A stretch of DNA of 64,000 bases from a bacterium (GTDB taxonomy: Bacteria > 4484-113 > JAFGCY01). The translations under genes and the position numbers were made by a program. The stretch lies in NCBI GenBank assembly GCA_020849855.1, contig JADZFO010000027.1:124001-188000 (forward strand), given 5' to 3'. The notes beneath the pieces were generated by a model. That model was not told the DNA's origin. It worked only from the letters and a program-made list of their open reading frames with translations, and did not search any database. Shown piece after piece: positions 19,211-27,250 of this stretch. Numbering within the stretch: position 1 is the first letter of the stretch; the number at the start of each line of letters is the position of its first letter.

Positions 19211-20008
19211 GTGAGCGACAACGCCGGCACGCAGCCGCATTCGACGCCGGTTGACCGCCTGGTCGAAACACCTTCCGGCCGTCTCTTTACGCGCAGCTGG
19301 CCCGGTCAGGATCAGGAACAGACCCCCATCGTGCTGCTGCATGACTCCCTGGGCAGCGTAGAGCTCTGGCGCGATTTCCCGGTGCTGCTGAGCCAGACCC
19401 TGCAGCGTAGCGTCATAGCCTATGACCGCCTGGGCTATGGCCGCTCTGACCCGCATCCGGGCATGCTCGGGGACGATATCGTCGAGTCCGAGTCCGGGCA
19501 CCTTGCTGCGCTGCTGCAGGCCATGGGCGTCCCGAAGTTCATCGCCCTCGGCCACAGCATCGGCGGCGAAATGGCGATTGCCTGTGGCTCCCGTCTGCCC
19601 GGCTTCTGCTCAGCGGTAATCGCGATTGCGGCCCAGGCCTGGCTGGAAGAACAGACCCTGGCCAGCATCGCCAGCGCCCGCGAGCTGTTCAGCGACCCGG
19701 AGCAGTTTGAGCGCCTCAGGAAGTACCACGGCGACAAGGCCCAGTGGGTGCTGGAAGCCTGGACGGGCACCTGGTTTCGGCCCAGCATGCGCAGCTGGAG
19801 CATCCTGCCGGAGCTGCCAAGCCTCTTCTGCCCGCTGCTGCTCATCCACGGCGAACGGGATGAGTTCGCCTCCCTGGAGCAACCGCGCCGGGTTGCCGAG
19901 CTTGCCGCCGGCCCGGCGCGCCTGGAGATACTGCCGGACTGCGGGCATCTGCCGCAGCGCGAACAGCCGGATAAGGTGCTGGCCCTCATCGCGGACTTTC
20001 TGCAGTGA
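19211..20008 (+). CDS. alpha/beta-fold hydrolase
   Basis: 265 residues. The nucleophile elbow is GHSIGGE (Ser ~116), the oxyanion segment is LLHDSLGS, the acid residue lies in HGERDEFA and the catalytic His in DCGHLPQREQP, so the triad is complete. The substrate is unknown. It starts with GTG 4 bases after tag and is probably read from the same transcript. A hairpin terminator follows. Confidence 0.88.
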   Translation: MSDNAGTQPHSTPVDRLVETPSGRLFTRSWPGQDQEQTPIVLLHDSLGSVELWRDFPVLLSQTLQRSVIAYDRLGYGRSDPHPGMLGDDIVESESGHLAALLQAMGVPKFIALGHSIGGEMAIACGSRLPGFCSAVIAIAAQAWLEEQTLASIASARELFSDPEQFERLRKYHGDKAQWVLEAWTGTWFRPSMRSWSILPELPSLFCPLLLIHGERDEFASLEQPRRVAELAAGPARLEILPDCGHLPQREQPDKVLALIADFLQ

Positions 20009-20016
20009 AAAGAAAA

Positions 20017-20044
20017 GGCGGGAAGCCCCTACGGTCTTCCCGCC
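20017..20044 (+). terminator. terminator-like hairpin after the hydrolase gene
   Basis: A 9-bp stem GGCGGGAAG/CTTCCCGCC lies 9 bases after the stop codon. The A-rich upstream side is present but the T-run is weak. Confidence 0.65.
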
Positions 20045-20147
20045 CTTCACTCCTCAAGCGAGGAAGAATTCCGAGCGCGCAGCCTTCCCCCGATACAGGC
20101 TGTGCCGAGCAGCAATGCACCAGAAGGCCGCTCGTATAATCTTTGAC

Positions 20148-20789
20148 GTGCAACAGGTCCAGAGGTTACTGGAAATTCTGCCCGATCTGTATCAGCGCGG
20201 CTTGCTGGATGCTTCCGGCGGCAGCTTCGCGGTGCGCGGCAGCAAGGGCGTCTATGTCAGCCCCACCCAGGCGGGGCCGGCCCTGCGCTGGCGGATCACC
20301 CTCGACGACCTGGTGCTCTTCCCGGGGCCGGGCGAGGCTTCAATGGCCCGCGCCGGGCGCCAGCCCTGCCGCGATAACCGCAGCCACCGGGCGATTCTGG
20401 CGGCGCGGCCCGACTGGAACCTGAGCATCCACGGCCACTCCTGGGGCCTGCTGGCATTTGCCCTGGCCGGCGAAAGCCTGCCTGTGGTGGCCGAGCACTA
20501 TTCCGCCTTCAAGCCCGGTCGCGATGGCCGCATCCATTGCCTGCCGCCGGTGCCCGGCGGGCAGGCGCAGCTGCCGGAAGTGGTGGTAACGGAGATGGGG
20601 CGCCAGTTCAGCGGCCAGCCGCATGGCGCGCTGCTGCTGGGCGGCAATGGCCCGCTGGTCTGTGGCAGCGAGGTTGATTCAACCCTCAGCCTGCTGGAGC
20701 TGCTGGAGCAGCTGGCCCGGGCCCAGCAGTGGACCCTGGTCAAGACCGCCAGCCATCCGCCGGCGCCGGTCGTGGGTCAGGTAGGCTAG
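20148..20789 (+). CDS. class II aldolase/adducin-like protein with altered metal site
   Basis: 213 residues, the family's usual size. Start GTG 20148 is set by TATAAT (20135-20140) 7 bases upstream; a longer open frame upstream runs antiparallel to nothing and overlaps the hydrolase gene. The N-terminus QRGLLDASGGSFAVRGSKG matches the class II aldolase opening, and IHGHSWGLLAFALAG gives two of the three metal-binding His. The third (normally in an NHG motif) reads GGNGPLV, and the usual catalytic Glu segment reads DNRSHRAI. Known members cleave sugar phosphates such as fuculose 1-phosphate. The changed residues make a standard aldolase reaction doubtful. Confidence 0.7.
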   Translation: MQQVQRLLEILPDLYQRGLLDASGGSFAVRGSKGVYVSPTQAGPALRWRITLDDLVLFPGPGEASMARAGRQPCRDNRSHRAILAARPDWNLSIHGHSWGLLAFALAGESLPVVAEHYSAFKPGRDGRIHCLPPVPGGQAQLPEVVVTEMGRQFSGQPHGALLLGGNGPLVCGSEVDSTLSLLELLEQLARAQQWTLVKTASHPPAPVVGQVG

Positions 20790-20820
20790 CGGCAGACCCA
20801 GCAGCAGCATGAAGATGGGC

Positions 20821-20842
20821 GGGCCGCGGTTCCCCGCGGCCC
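20821..20842. terminator. hairpin between convergent genes
   Basis: A 9-bp stem GGGCCGCGG/CCGCGGCCC with a TTCC loop sits between the convergent genes ending at 20789 and 20870. There is no T-run on either strand. Confidence 0.45.
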
Positions 20843-20869
20843 CCAGACCATGTTCCAATACTCTGGCTG

Positions 20870-21313
20870 CTAAGTTGCCGGCACTTCCTCTTCAGGCGCC
20901 GGGTTGACCCTGACATTCAGGTAGACGCGGTCCGCCACGTCAAGCCCGCTGGTACGGAAGCGCGCTTCCATGCGTGTCGTCCCGGGCTCGAGCGCCTTGA
21001 GCACGCCCAGGCTGTTGGCCTCGGCAATACCGCTGGGGATGAAGTAATAGCGGCAGACCGTGGTCACTTCATCGCTGTCGGTGTTGTCGCTGTCGGCGGT
21101 CAGGCGCACCACCCTGAACTGGAACTCCTCGCCGACTGTCAGCTCCAGCTCGCCGGTGTCCCTGGCGGTGGAGATCAGGCGGTCGTCGTCAACGGCGCGC
21201 AGCGAGAGCGTGCTGGAGGGGATACCACCTCCGGCGCCGCAGGCGCTGAGCGTAAGGGCGCTGAAGGCCAGCGCTGCCAGCGCCGCCTTCCGGACATAAC
21301 TGCGAAGGGTCAT
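20870..21313 (-). CDS. small lipoprotein of unknown function
   Basis: 147 residues with signal peptide MTLRSYVRKAALAALAFSAL and lipobox LSAC. The mature part contains beta-rich sequence resembling a bacterial Ig-like domain (TTRMEARFRTSGLDVADRVYL). A GGAGGC ribosome binding site precedes the ATG. Probably anchored to a membrane on the periplasmic side. Confidence 0.7.
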   Translation of the reverse strand: MTLRSYVRKAALAALAFSALTLSACGAGGGIPSSTLSLRAVDDDRLISTARDTGELELTVGEEFQFRVVRLTADSDNTDSDEVTTVCRYYFIPSGIAEANSLGVLKALEPGTTRMEARFRTSGLDVADRVYLNVRVNPAPEEEVPAT

Positions 21314-21420
21314 GGACTGCCTCCCGAACTTGTTTCCCGTGTGCGCATGCAGCCCAGACGGCCTTCTGCCCTGCGGTGTTTCACAGGAGCTGCGATCCCG
21401 TTCGACAGCCCGCGCCGCAA

Positions 21421-21456
21421 AGCAAAAAGAAAGGGACGGGTTGTTATACCCGTCCC
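21421..21456 (-). terminator. rho-independent terminator of glnA
   Basis: On the minus strand an 8-bp stem GGGACGGG/CCCGTCCC with an 8-base loop is followed by TTTCTTTTTGC. Confidence 0.9.
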
Positions 21457-21499
21457 CTGATAGGCGAATTGAGATTGAGACAAGCCCCGCGGGGTCTGT

Positions 21500-22840
21500 C
21501 TAAAGCACGCTGTAGTAGCGGTTGATCTCCCAGTCCGTGACCTGCACGCGATAGTCGTCGAACTCCTTGTACTTGACCGTCAGGTAGTTCTCGACCAGGT
21601 TCTCGCCCAGCGAATGGCGCACCCATTCGCTGCGCTTGGTGTGGTGCAGGGCCTCATGCAGGTTGCCCGGCAGGCTGCGGATGCCGCGGCGCTCGCGCTC
21701 CAGCTCCGAGAGGTGGAAGAGGTTGTCGGTCTGCGCCGGCTCCAGCTCCAGCTTCTCCTCGATGCCGGAGAGGCCCGCCGCCAGCATGCCGGCGAAGGCC
21801 AGGTAGGGGTTGGCCGAAGGGTCCGGGCAGCGCAGCTCGCAGCGCACGCTCTTCTCCTTGCCCTTGACGAAGGCCGGCAGGCGCACCAGGGCCGAGCGGT
21901 TCTGCTGGCTCCAGGCGATGTAAACCGGGGCTTCATAGCCGGGGACGAGGCGCTTATAGCTGTTCACCGTCGGGGCCCAGAAGCTGCACAGGGGCTGGGC
22001 ATACTTCAGCAGGCCGGCGATGTACTGCTTGGCGGTGGTGCTCAGGCCGTGCGGGTCGGCGGGGTCGGCCATGGCGTTGTTGCTGCCCGTGAAGAGGCTC
22101 TGGTGCACGTGCATGCCGGAGCCGTTGACGCCGAAGATCGGCTTGGGCATGAAGGAGGCATAGCAGCCCGCGGCGTCCGCGGCCTGCTTGACGATGTACT
22201 TATAGACAATGGCGCTGTCCGCCATGATGGTCGTCTCGTTGTAGCGCAGGTCAATCTCATGCTGGCTCTGCGAGACTTCATGGTGGTGGTACTCAACCTG
22301 GATGCCCAGGTTCTGCAGCGCGCGCACCGCCGTGTGGCGGATCGCGGTGCCGCGGTCCTGGGGCGGGCCGCTGAAGTAGCCGCCGTGGTCCAGCAGGGTG
22401 GGGCCGTCGCCCTTGGCGAAGATGAAGAACTCCAGCTCGGGGCCCATGTAGCTGGTGAAGCCCATGTCCTGGGCCTTCTTCACCACCCGCTTGAGCACGC
22501 CGCGCGGATCGCGGTCATAGGGGTCGCCGTTGGGCGTGAAGAGGTCGCAGAACATGAAGACCTGCTTGGGCTCGCCGTTGAAGCTGGGCAGCTCACGGAA
22601 AGTGTTCAGGTCCGGCTTGGCCAGCAGGCTCGATTCCTCAATGGAGTTAAAGCCGCTGACTGAGCTGCCATCGAAGTACATGCCGTCGGTCAGGCTGCGT
22701 TCGAACTCGGTCGGGGCAATGGCAAAACCCTTGACATGCCCTTCAAGATCGACGAACCAGTGCCAGATGACTTCGATGCCTTCTCGCTCGACATAGGCGA
22801 GCGCGTCTGCGGGTGTCGCCACCCTGTTTGCGCTGGACAT
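21500..22840 (-). CDS. glnA: glutamine synthetase type I (alpha type)
   Basis: 446 residues, the compact GSI-alpha size. It condenses glutamate and ammonia with ATP in the cytoplasm as a dodecamer. Visible motifs include FDGSSVSGF, MGPELEFF, the ATP/metal segment VNGSGMHVHQSLF, and RNRSALVRLP-like residues (QQNRSALVRLPAF) near the active site. The adenylylation motif NLYDLPP of beta-type enzymes is absent (NLFHLSELERE instead), so regulation by adenylylation is not expected. The start is ATG 22840 with a GAGGAGG ribosome binding site about 9 bases upstream; an upstream in-frame ATG at 22858 overlaps that site. A clear terminator follows. Confidence 0.96.
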   Translation of the reverse strand: MSSANRVATPADALAYVEREGIEVIWHWFVDLEGHVKGFAIAPTEFERSLTDGMYFDGSSVSGFNSIEESSLLAKPDLNTFRELPSFNGEPKQVFMFCDLFTPNGDPYDRDPRGVLKRVVKKAQDMGFTSYMGPELEFFIFAKGDGPTLLDHGGYFSGPPQDRGTAIRHTAVRALQNLGIQVEYHHHEVSQSQHEIDLRYNETTIMADSAIVYKYIVKQAADAAGCYASFMPKPIFGVNGSGMHVHQSLFTGSNNAMADPADPHGLSTTAKQYIAGLLKYAQPLCSFWAPTVNSYKRLVPGYEAPVYIAWSQQNRSALVRLPAFVKGKEKSVRCELRCPDPSANPYLAFAGMLAAGLSGIEEKLELEPAQTDNLFHLSELERERRGIRSLPGNLHEALHHTKRSEWVRHSLGENLVENYLTVKYKEFDDYRVQVTDWEINRYYSVL

Positions 22841-22949
22841 GGAAATGATCCTCCTCAAAAGTGCCGGCCGCGGGCCGAGGGGGCAGCCCGGGCTCGTTCG
22901 GGCGGGATTTTAGCAGGCGGTGTCAAGCCCTGGCGCCGCGGCGGCAGGC

Positions 22950-22955
22950 TATAAT
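22950..22955 (+). promoter_or_regulatory. candidate -10 box for dnaE
   Basis: TATAAT lies about 135 bases before the dnaE start, so unlike its neighbours dnaE has a long 5' leader. Confidence 0.5.
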
Positions 22956-23088
22956 GACCCTCCCGCGCCTGGGGCAAAACGGCGGCGGGTTTGGCGGACA
23001 AACGAGACAGGCGCGACCGGCGCGCGGCCGGGTAGGATGTGCTGCTGCGCGGCTTTGCCGCGCTTTGGAGGGTAGGGCGTAGCCCGCA

Positions 23089-26000
23089 GTGGAGAGGAGC
23101 TTGTCCGCGTTCGTTCATCTGCATAACCACAGTGAGTACTCGCTGCTTGACGGCATCGCGCGCGTCGGCGACATGGCCGCGCGCCTGAAGGCGCTGGGCT
23201 ATGACGCCTATGCCCTGACCGACCACGGTGTGATGTACGGCTCGCTGGAGTTCTACCTTGGCATGCAGGCGGCGGGGATCAAGCCCATCGTCGGCTGCGA
23301 GGTCTATGTCGCCAGCCGCAAGCTGACGGACAAGGACAGCCAGCTCGACCGCAAGAGCTGGCACTGCGTCCTGCTGGCGCAGAACGAGCAGGGCTATGTC
23401 AACCTGATGCGCCTGACCTCCATCGCGCACCGCTTTGGCTACTACTACAAGCCCCGTGTTGACGTTGAGTCCATCCGGGCGCACAGCGAAGGCCTGATCT
23501 GCCTCACCGCCTGCCCCAACGGCGTAGTCGCCGGTCCCTTCCACGGCAAGAGCATGGGCGACGAGGGCCACGAGTCTGAGAAGCGCAGCGCGGCCGGCCC
23601 GGCCCAGTCCAGCGGCCTGGTGACCACCGGCCTGACCAGCAGTGATAACGAGTGCGAAGCCGGCGCGGTCAGCGCGGCACACGAGGCCGCCGCCCGCCGC
23701 GCGCTGGAGACCTACCTTGAGATCTTCAGCCCCGAGCGGCTCTTCCTTGAGATCCAGAACCACGGCATGGACCTGGAGCGCAGCTATAACCCCTGGGCCG
23801 CCGATATGGCCCGCAGCTACGGGCTGCGCCTGGTGGCCACCAACGACTGCCACTATGTGTCCAAGGACGACGCGCGGGCGCATGACATCTGCCTCTGCCT
23901 CAGGGACAAGAAGCTGCTCAGCGATGAGGACCGCCTGCGCTACAGCGGGCCGGAGTACTACATCAAGACCCCGGAGGAGATGGCTGAGCTCTTCAGTGCC
24001 TATCCCGAGGCCCTGGCCAACACGCGCACGGTTGCTGATCTGTGCAACCTCAGCCTGGACCTTAAGCGGGTTCACTTCCCGCAGATGGAAGTGCCGCTTG
24101 TAGGGGGGAGTCTTGACTCGCCCTCTTTGCCCGCTTCAGCGTTAGAAGAAGGCGGGTCAAGACCCGCCACTACAACGTCGCCCGCCGCAGCAACGCCGCC
24201 CGCCACTACCACCGACCAGGCGGCCCAGGATGCCTGGCTGCGGCATCTGGTCCATGAAGGCGCCAGGAAGCGCTACGGCAGCATCAGCCCGGAGCTGCAG
24301 GAACGCATTGACTACGAGCTGGGCGTCATCATCCCCAAGGGTTTCACCACCTACTTCCTGATCTGCCACGACTTCTGCGATTTCGCGCGCAGCAAGGGCA
24401 TCCCGGTGGGCCCTGGCCGCGGTTCCGCGGCCGGCTCCGTGGTGGCCTACTGCCTGGAGATCACCGACCTTGACCCCATCAAGTACGGCCTGTACTTCGA
24501 GCGCTTCCTGAACCCGGAGCGCATCGAGCTGCCCGACGCCGACATCGACTTCTGCTACCGCCGCCGCGATGAGGTGATCGAGCACGTCAAGAACAAGTAC
24601 GGCGCGGACAGGGTGGCGATGATCATCACCTACAGCCGCCTCAAGGCGCGCGCGGTGATTAAGGCCGTCGGCCGCACCAAGGGCATCGCCTTCCAGTACA
24701 CCGACAAGGTGACCAAGGAGATCAACGGCCTCAACCCCAGCATTGACGAGGCCATCGACAGCAGCAAGGCGCTGCAGGAGATGATCAAGTCCGACCCGGA
24801 AATCGCCGAGCTGATCGACGACGCCCGCAAGCTGGAGGGCATCGCCGCCTACCAGTCGGTGCATGCCGCGGGCATCGTCATCGCCCCCGACGAGATCAGC
24901 AACTTCGTCCCCGTGCAGCCCATCAAGGACAGCGACCTGCTGGTGACCCAGTACAGCATGGACTATGTCCCCAAGGCCGGCCTGGTGAAGTTCGACTTCC
25001 TGGGCCTGCGCAACCTGACCATGATCGAGGACACGGCGCAGTACATCCGGCGTTATGTCGACCCGGCCTTTGACGCGCGCTTCATCCCGGAAGAGGACCC
25101 CGAGACCTACGCCATGCTGCAGCGCGGCGACAACTATGGTGTGTTCCAGTTCGAGGCGCCGCAGGTGCGCCGCATGCTCATCGACGGGCGGCCGGAGAAT
25201 GTGATCGACCTGGCCGCGATCAACGCCGCCAACCGCCCCGGCCCGCTGCAAAGCGGAGGCACGGCCCAGTACCTCGAAGCCCGCAAGGCCGGCAAGCAGA
25301 GCCAGGCGAAGTTCAAGAGCATCGCCACCATCCTGGAGTCCACCGGCGGCGTCCTGCTCTTCCAGGAGCAGGTGCTGGAAATCGCCAAGCAGCTTGGCGG
25401 CTTCAGCCTCGGCGAAGCGGACCTGCTGCGCAAGGCGATGGGCAAGAAGAACATGGAAGTCATGATGGCCCAGAAGGAAAAGTTCCTCGCCGGGGCCAAG
25501 CGGATCGCCGATGAGGGCGGGGCACGGATCCCGCCCCAGGAACTCGAAGACATCTGGCAGATGATGGAGACCTTCGCGGGCTACGGCTTCAACAAGGCCC
25601 ACTCGGTCTGCTATGCCTGGATCGCCTTCCAGACAGCCTGGCTGAAGTGCCACTATCCGCACTACTTTATGTGCGCCATGCTCAACAGCTATCTGGGCTC
25701 AGCCGCCAAGCTGGCGCAGATCCTGGCCCAGTGTCGCCGCATGCGCATCCAGGTGCTGCCGCCCAGTGTGAACGCCGGCGAGCTGGAGTTCACGCCTACA
25801 CCCACCGGCAGGCCCGGGGAAACCGGCTCGATCATCTTTGGCCTTGGCGGCATCAAGGGCCTGGGCAGCGCGGCGGTCGAGGTGCTGCTGGCGGAGCGCG
25901 AACGCGGCGGCGCCTTCAAGGATCTGGCGGACTTCCACAAGCGCACCAAGAGCAGCGCGATGAACAAGAAGGTGCTGCAGAGCCTGGCCTGCGCCGGCGC

Positions 26001-27204
26001 CTTCGACTGCCTGGAGCCGCAGCGAGAGAAACTGATCAAGCATCTCGACGATATTGATGAGTACATGGAGGGCGCACCGCCGCAATTGACATTGGGGGGG
26101 TTTGAAACAGGAAAGAGGCGAGAAGTAACTAGGCCGACACAAGAACTGACGCGCCTGGATATCGCGATGCTGGAGAAGGAGGCCATCGGCCTCTTCCTCA
26201 CCGAGCACCCGTATGCCGACCACCCGATGTTCTTTGACGAGCGCTATGTGCAGCTTGAACGCCTGCAAGAGCTGGTCAACGAGAACCCGGCCTTCTGGCA
26301 GGAGCGGCCGCTGCCGGCCCGCGGCGTGGTGGGACTCCTTACCAGTGTGACCATCCGCATGGCCAACACAAGCAACAAGCCCTTCGCCAAGGCCCGCCTG
26401 GAAGACCCTGAGCGAGGTGTGGAACTGGTGATCTGGCCGCGCACGCTTGAGGCCGCCCGCGAGCTGGTGCAGGAGAACAACCCTGTGATCATCTGGGGTA
26501 AGGTCCAGACGCCGGATGTGGCGGCCAGCGCCTCGGAGCACGGCGATGAGAGCGAGGCCTTTGACGGGATCGAGATCGTCGTCGACAAGATCGAGCCCTA
26601 CTCCGCGCCTCCCGGCTGGGCTGGTCCGCCCACGGACAGCGGAGCGGAGACGCGTCCGCAGGCCCAGGGCGGGCCGCAGCCGGGCACAGGCGAGCCGGTG
26701 CGGATGCCGCAGGCCAGTGTGCCGGATACTCCGGCTAGCGCGGCCGACCCGCCTCCGCAGGCCTCACGGCTCCCGGGCCCCTCGCGACGGCCGGTCCTGC
26801 AGCGCCAGGATGGCGCCCTCGAGAGCGCGGCGCTGGGAACAGCAGCTGTGGAAACCGCCGCTCTGGAAGCAGCCTCGCAGGAGGCAGTCATCCTGTCTGA
26901 CCTGGCGGTTGAGACCAACGACTGGAGCGCCGCCTTTGACCCGCATGCGGGCAAGGCGCCGCCGTCCATTACATGGTCGGTGGACCTCAGCCAGGCGGAT
27001 GCGGAGGCCCTGCGCCTGCTGGCCAGCACCCTCGAGAACACGGAGGGCGAGCAGGAAGTGCGGATGCTGCTTAAGGATGTCAGCGGCAAGCTGCGGCAGA
27101 TCCGGGTGGGCCAGCGCTTCTTTATTGATGCCGGCCAGGCCGATGCGATCGAGCAGCAGTTCGCTTTCCTTGAACGCATTCAGCGCGGCCAGCCTCAGGC
27201 CTGA
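23089..27204 (+). CDS. dnaE: DNA polymerase III alpha subunit
   Basis: 1371 residues, longer than the usual ~1150. The N-terminal PHP domain starts FVHLHNHSEYSLLDG, with TDHGVMYGSLEFY. The polymerase core has GPGRGSAAGSVVAY and the catalytic acidic motif LPDADIDF (Asp ~483, 485, 487), then GYGFNKAHSVCYAW. An OB-type domain follows (GVVGLLTSVTIRM) and a C-terminal tail. Three insertions explain the length: a Ser/Glu-rich stretch inside the PHP domain (~150-195), a repeat-encoded linker at ~338-380, and a long Pro/Ala linker near 1165-1270. Start GTG 23089 or TTG 23101. It replicates the chromosome. Confidence 0.95.
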   Translation: MERSLSAFVHLHNHSEYSLLDGIARVGDMAARLKALGYDAYALTDHGVMYGSLEFYLGMQAAGIKPIVGCEVYVASRKLTDKDSQLDRKSWHCVLLAQNEQGYVNLMRLTSIAHRFGYYYKPRVDVESIRAHSEGLICLTACPNGVVAGPFHGKSMGDEGHESEKRSAAGPAQSSGLVTTGLTSSDNECEAGAVSAAHEAAARRALETYLEIFSPERLFLEIQNHGMDLERSYNPWAADMARSYGLRLVATNDCHYVSKDDARAHDICLCLRDKKLLSDEDRLRYSGPEYYIKTPEEMAELFSAYPEALANTRTVADLCNLSLDLKRVHFPQMEVPLVGGSLDSPSLPASALEEGGSRPATTTSPAAATPPATTTDQAAQDAWLRHLVHEGARKRYGSISPELQERIDYELGVIIPKGFTTYFLICHDFCDFARSKGIPVGPGRGSAAGSVVAYCLEITDLDPIKYGLYFERFLNPERIELPDADIDFCYRRRDEVIEHVKNKYGADRVAMIITYSRLKARAVIKAVGRTKGIAFQYTDKVTKEINGLNPSIDEAIDSSKALQEMIKSDPEIAELIDDARKLEGIAAYQSVHAAGIVIAPDEISNFVPVQPIKDSDLLVTQYSMDYVPKAGLVKFDFLGLRNLTMIEDTAQYIRRYVDPAFDARFIPEEDPETYAMLQRGDNYGVFQFEAPQVRRMLIDGRPENVIDLAAINAANRPGPLQSGGTAQYLEARKAGKQSQAKFKSIATILESTGGVLLFQEQVLEIAKQLGGFSLGEADLLRKAMGKKNMEVMMAQKEKFLAGAKRIADEGGARIPPQELEDIWQMMETFAGYGFNKAHSVCYAWIAFQTAWLKCHYPHYFMCAMLNSYLGSAAKLAQILAQCRRMRIQVLPPSVNAGELEFTPTPTGRPGETGSIIFGLGGIKGLGSAAVEVLLAERERGGAFKDLADFHKRTKSSAMNKKVLQSLACAGAFDCLEPQREKLIKHLDDIDEYMEGAPPQLTLGGFETGKRREVTRPTQELTRLDIAMLEKEAIGLFLTEHPYADHPMFFDERYVQLERLQELVNENPAFWQERPLPARGVVGLLTSVTIRMANTSNKPFAKARLEDPERGVELVIWPRTLEAARELVQENNPVIIWGKVQTPDVAASASEHGDESEAFDGIEIVVDKIEPYSAPPGWAGPPTDSGAETRPQAQGGPQPGTGEPVRMPQASVPDTPASAADPPPQASRLPGPSRRPVLQRQDGALESAALGTAAVETAALEAASQEAVILSDLAVETNDWSAAFDPHAGKAPPSITWSVDLSQADAEALRLLASTLENTEGEQEVRMLLKDVSGKLRQIRVGQRFFIDAGQADAIEQQFAFLERIQRGQPQA
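24100..24173 (+). repeat. inverted GTAG-foot REP pair inside dnaE
   Basis: GTAGG at 24100 and CCACTAC ending at 24173 bound two hairpins (stems GAGTC/GACTC and GGCGGGTC/GACCCGCC). The segment is translated in frame as a Gly/Ser/Pro-rich linker followed by a Thr/Ala/Pro-rich stretch between the PHP and polymerase parts. Confidence 0.82.
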
Positions 27205-27250
27205 ACCCCGTGACTGGCCGCGCCGCTCGCTATGGGACGAGCAAGGTTAG

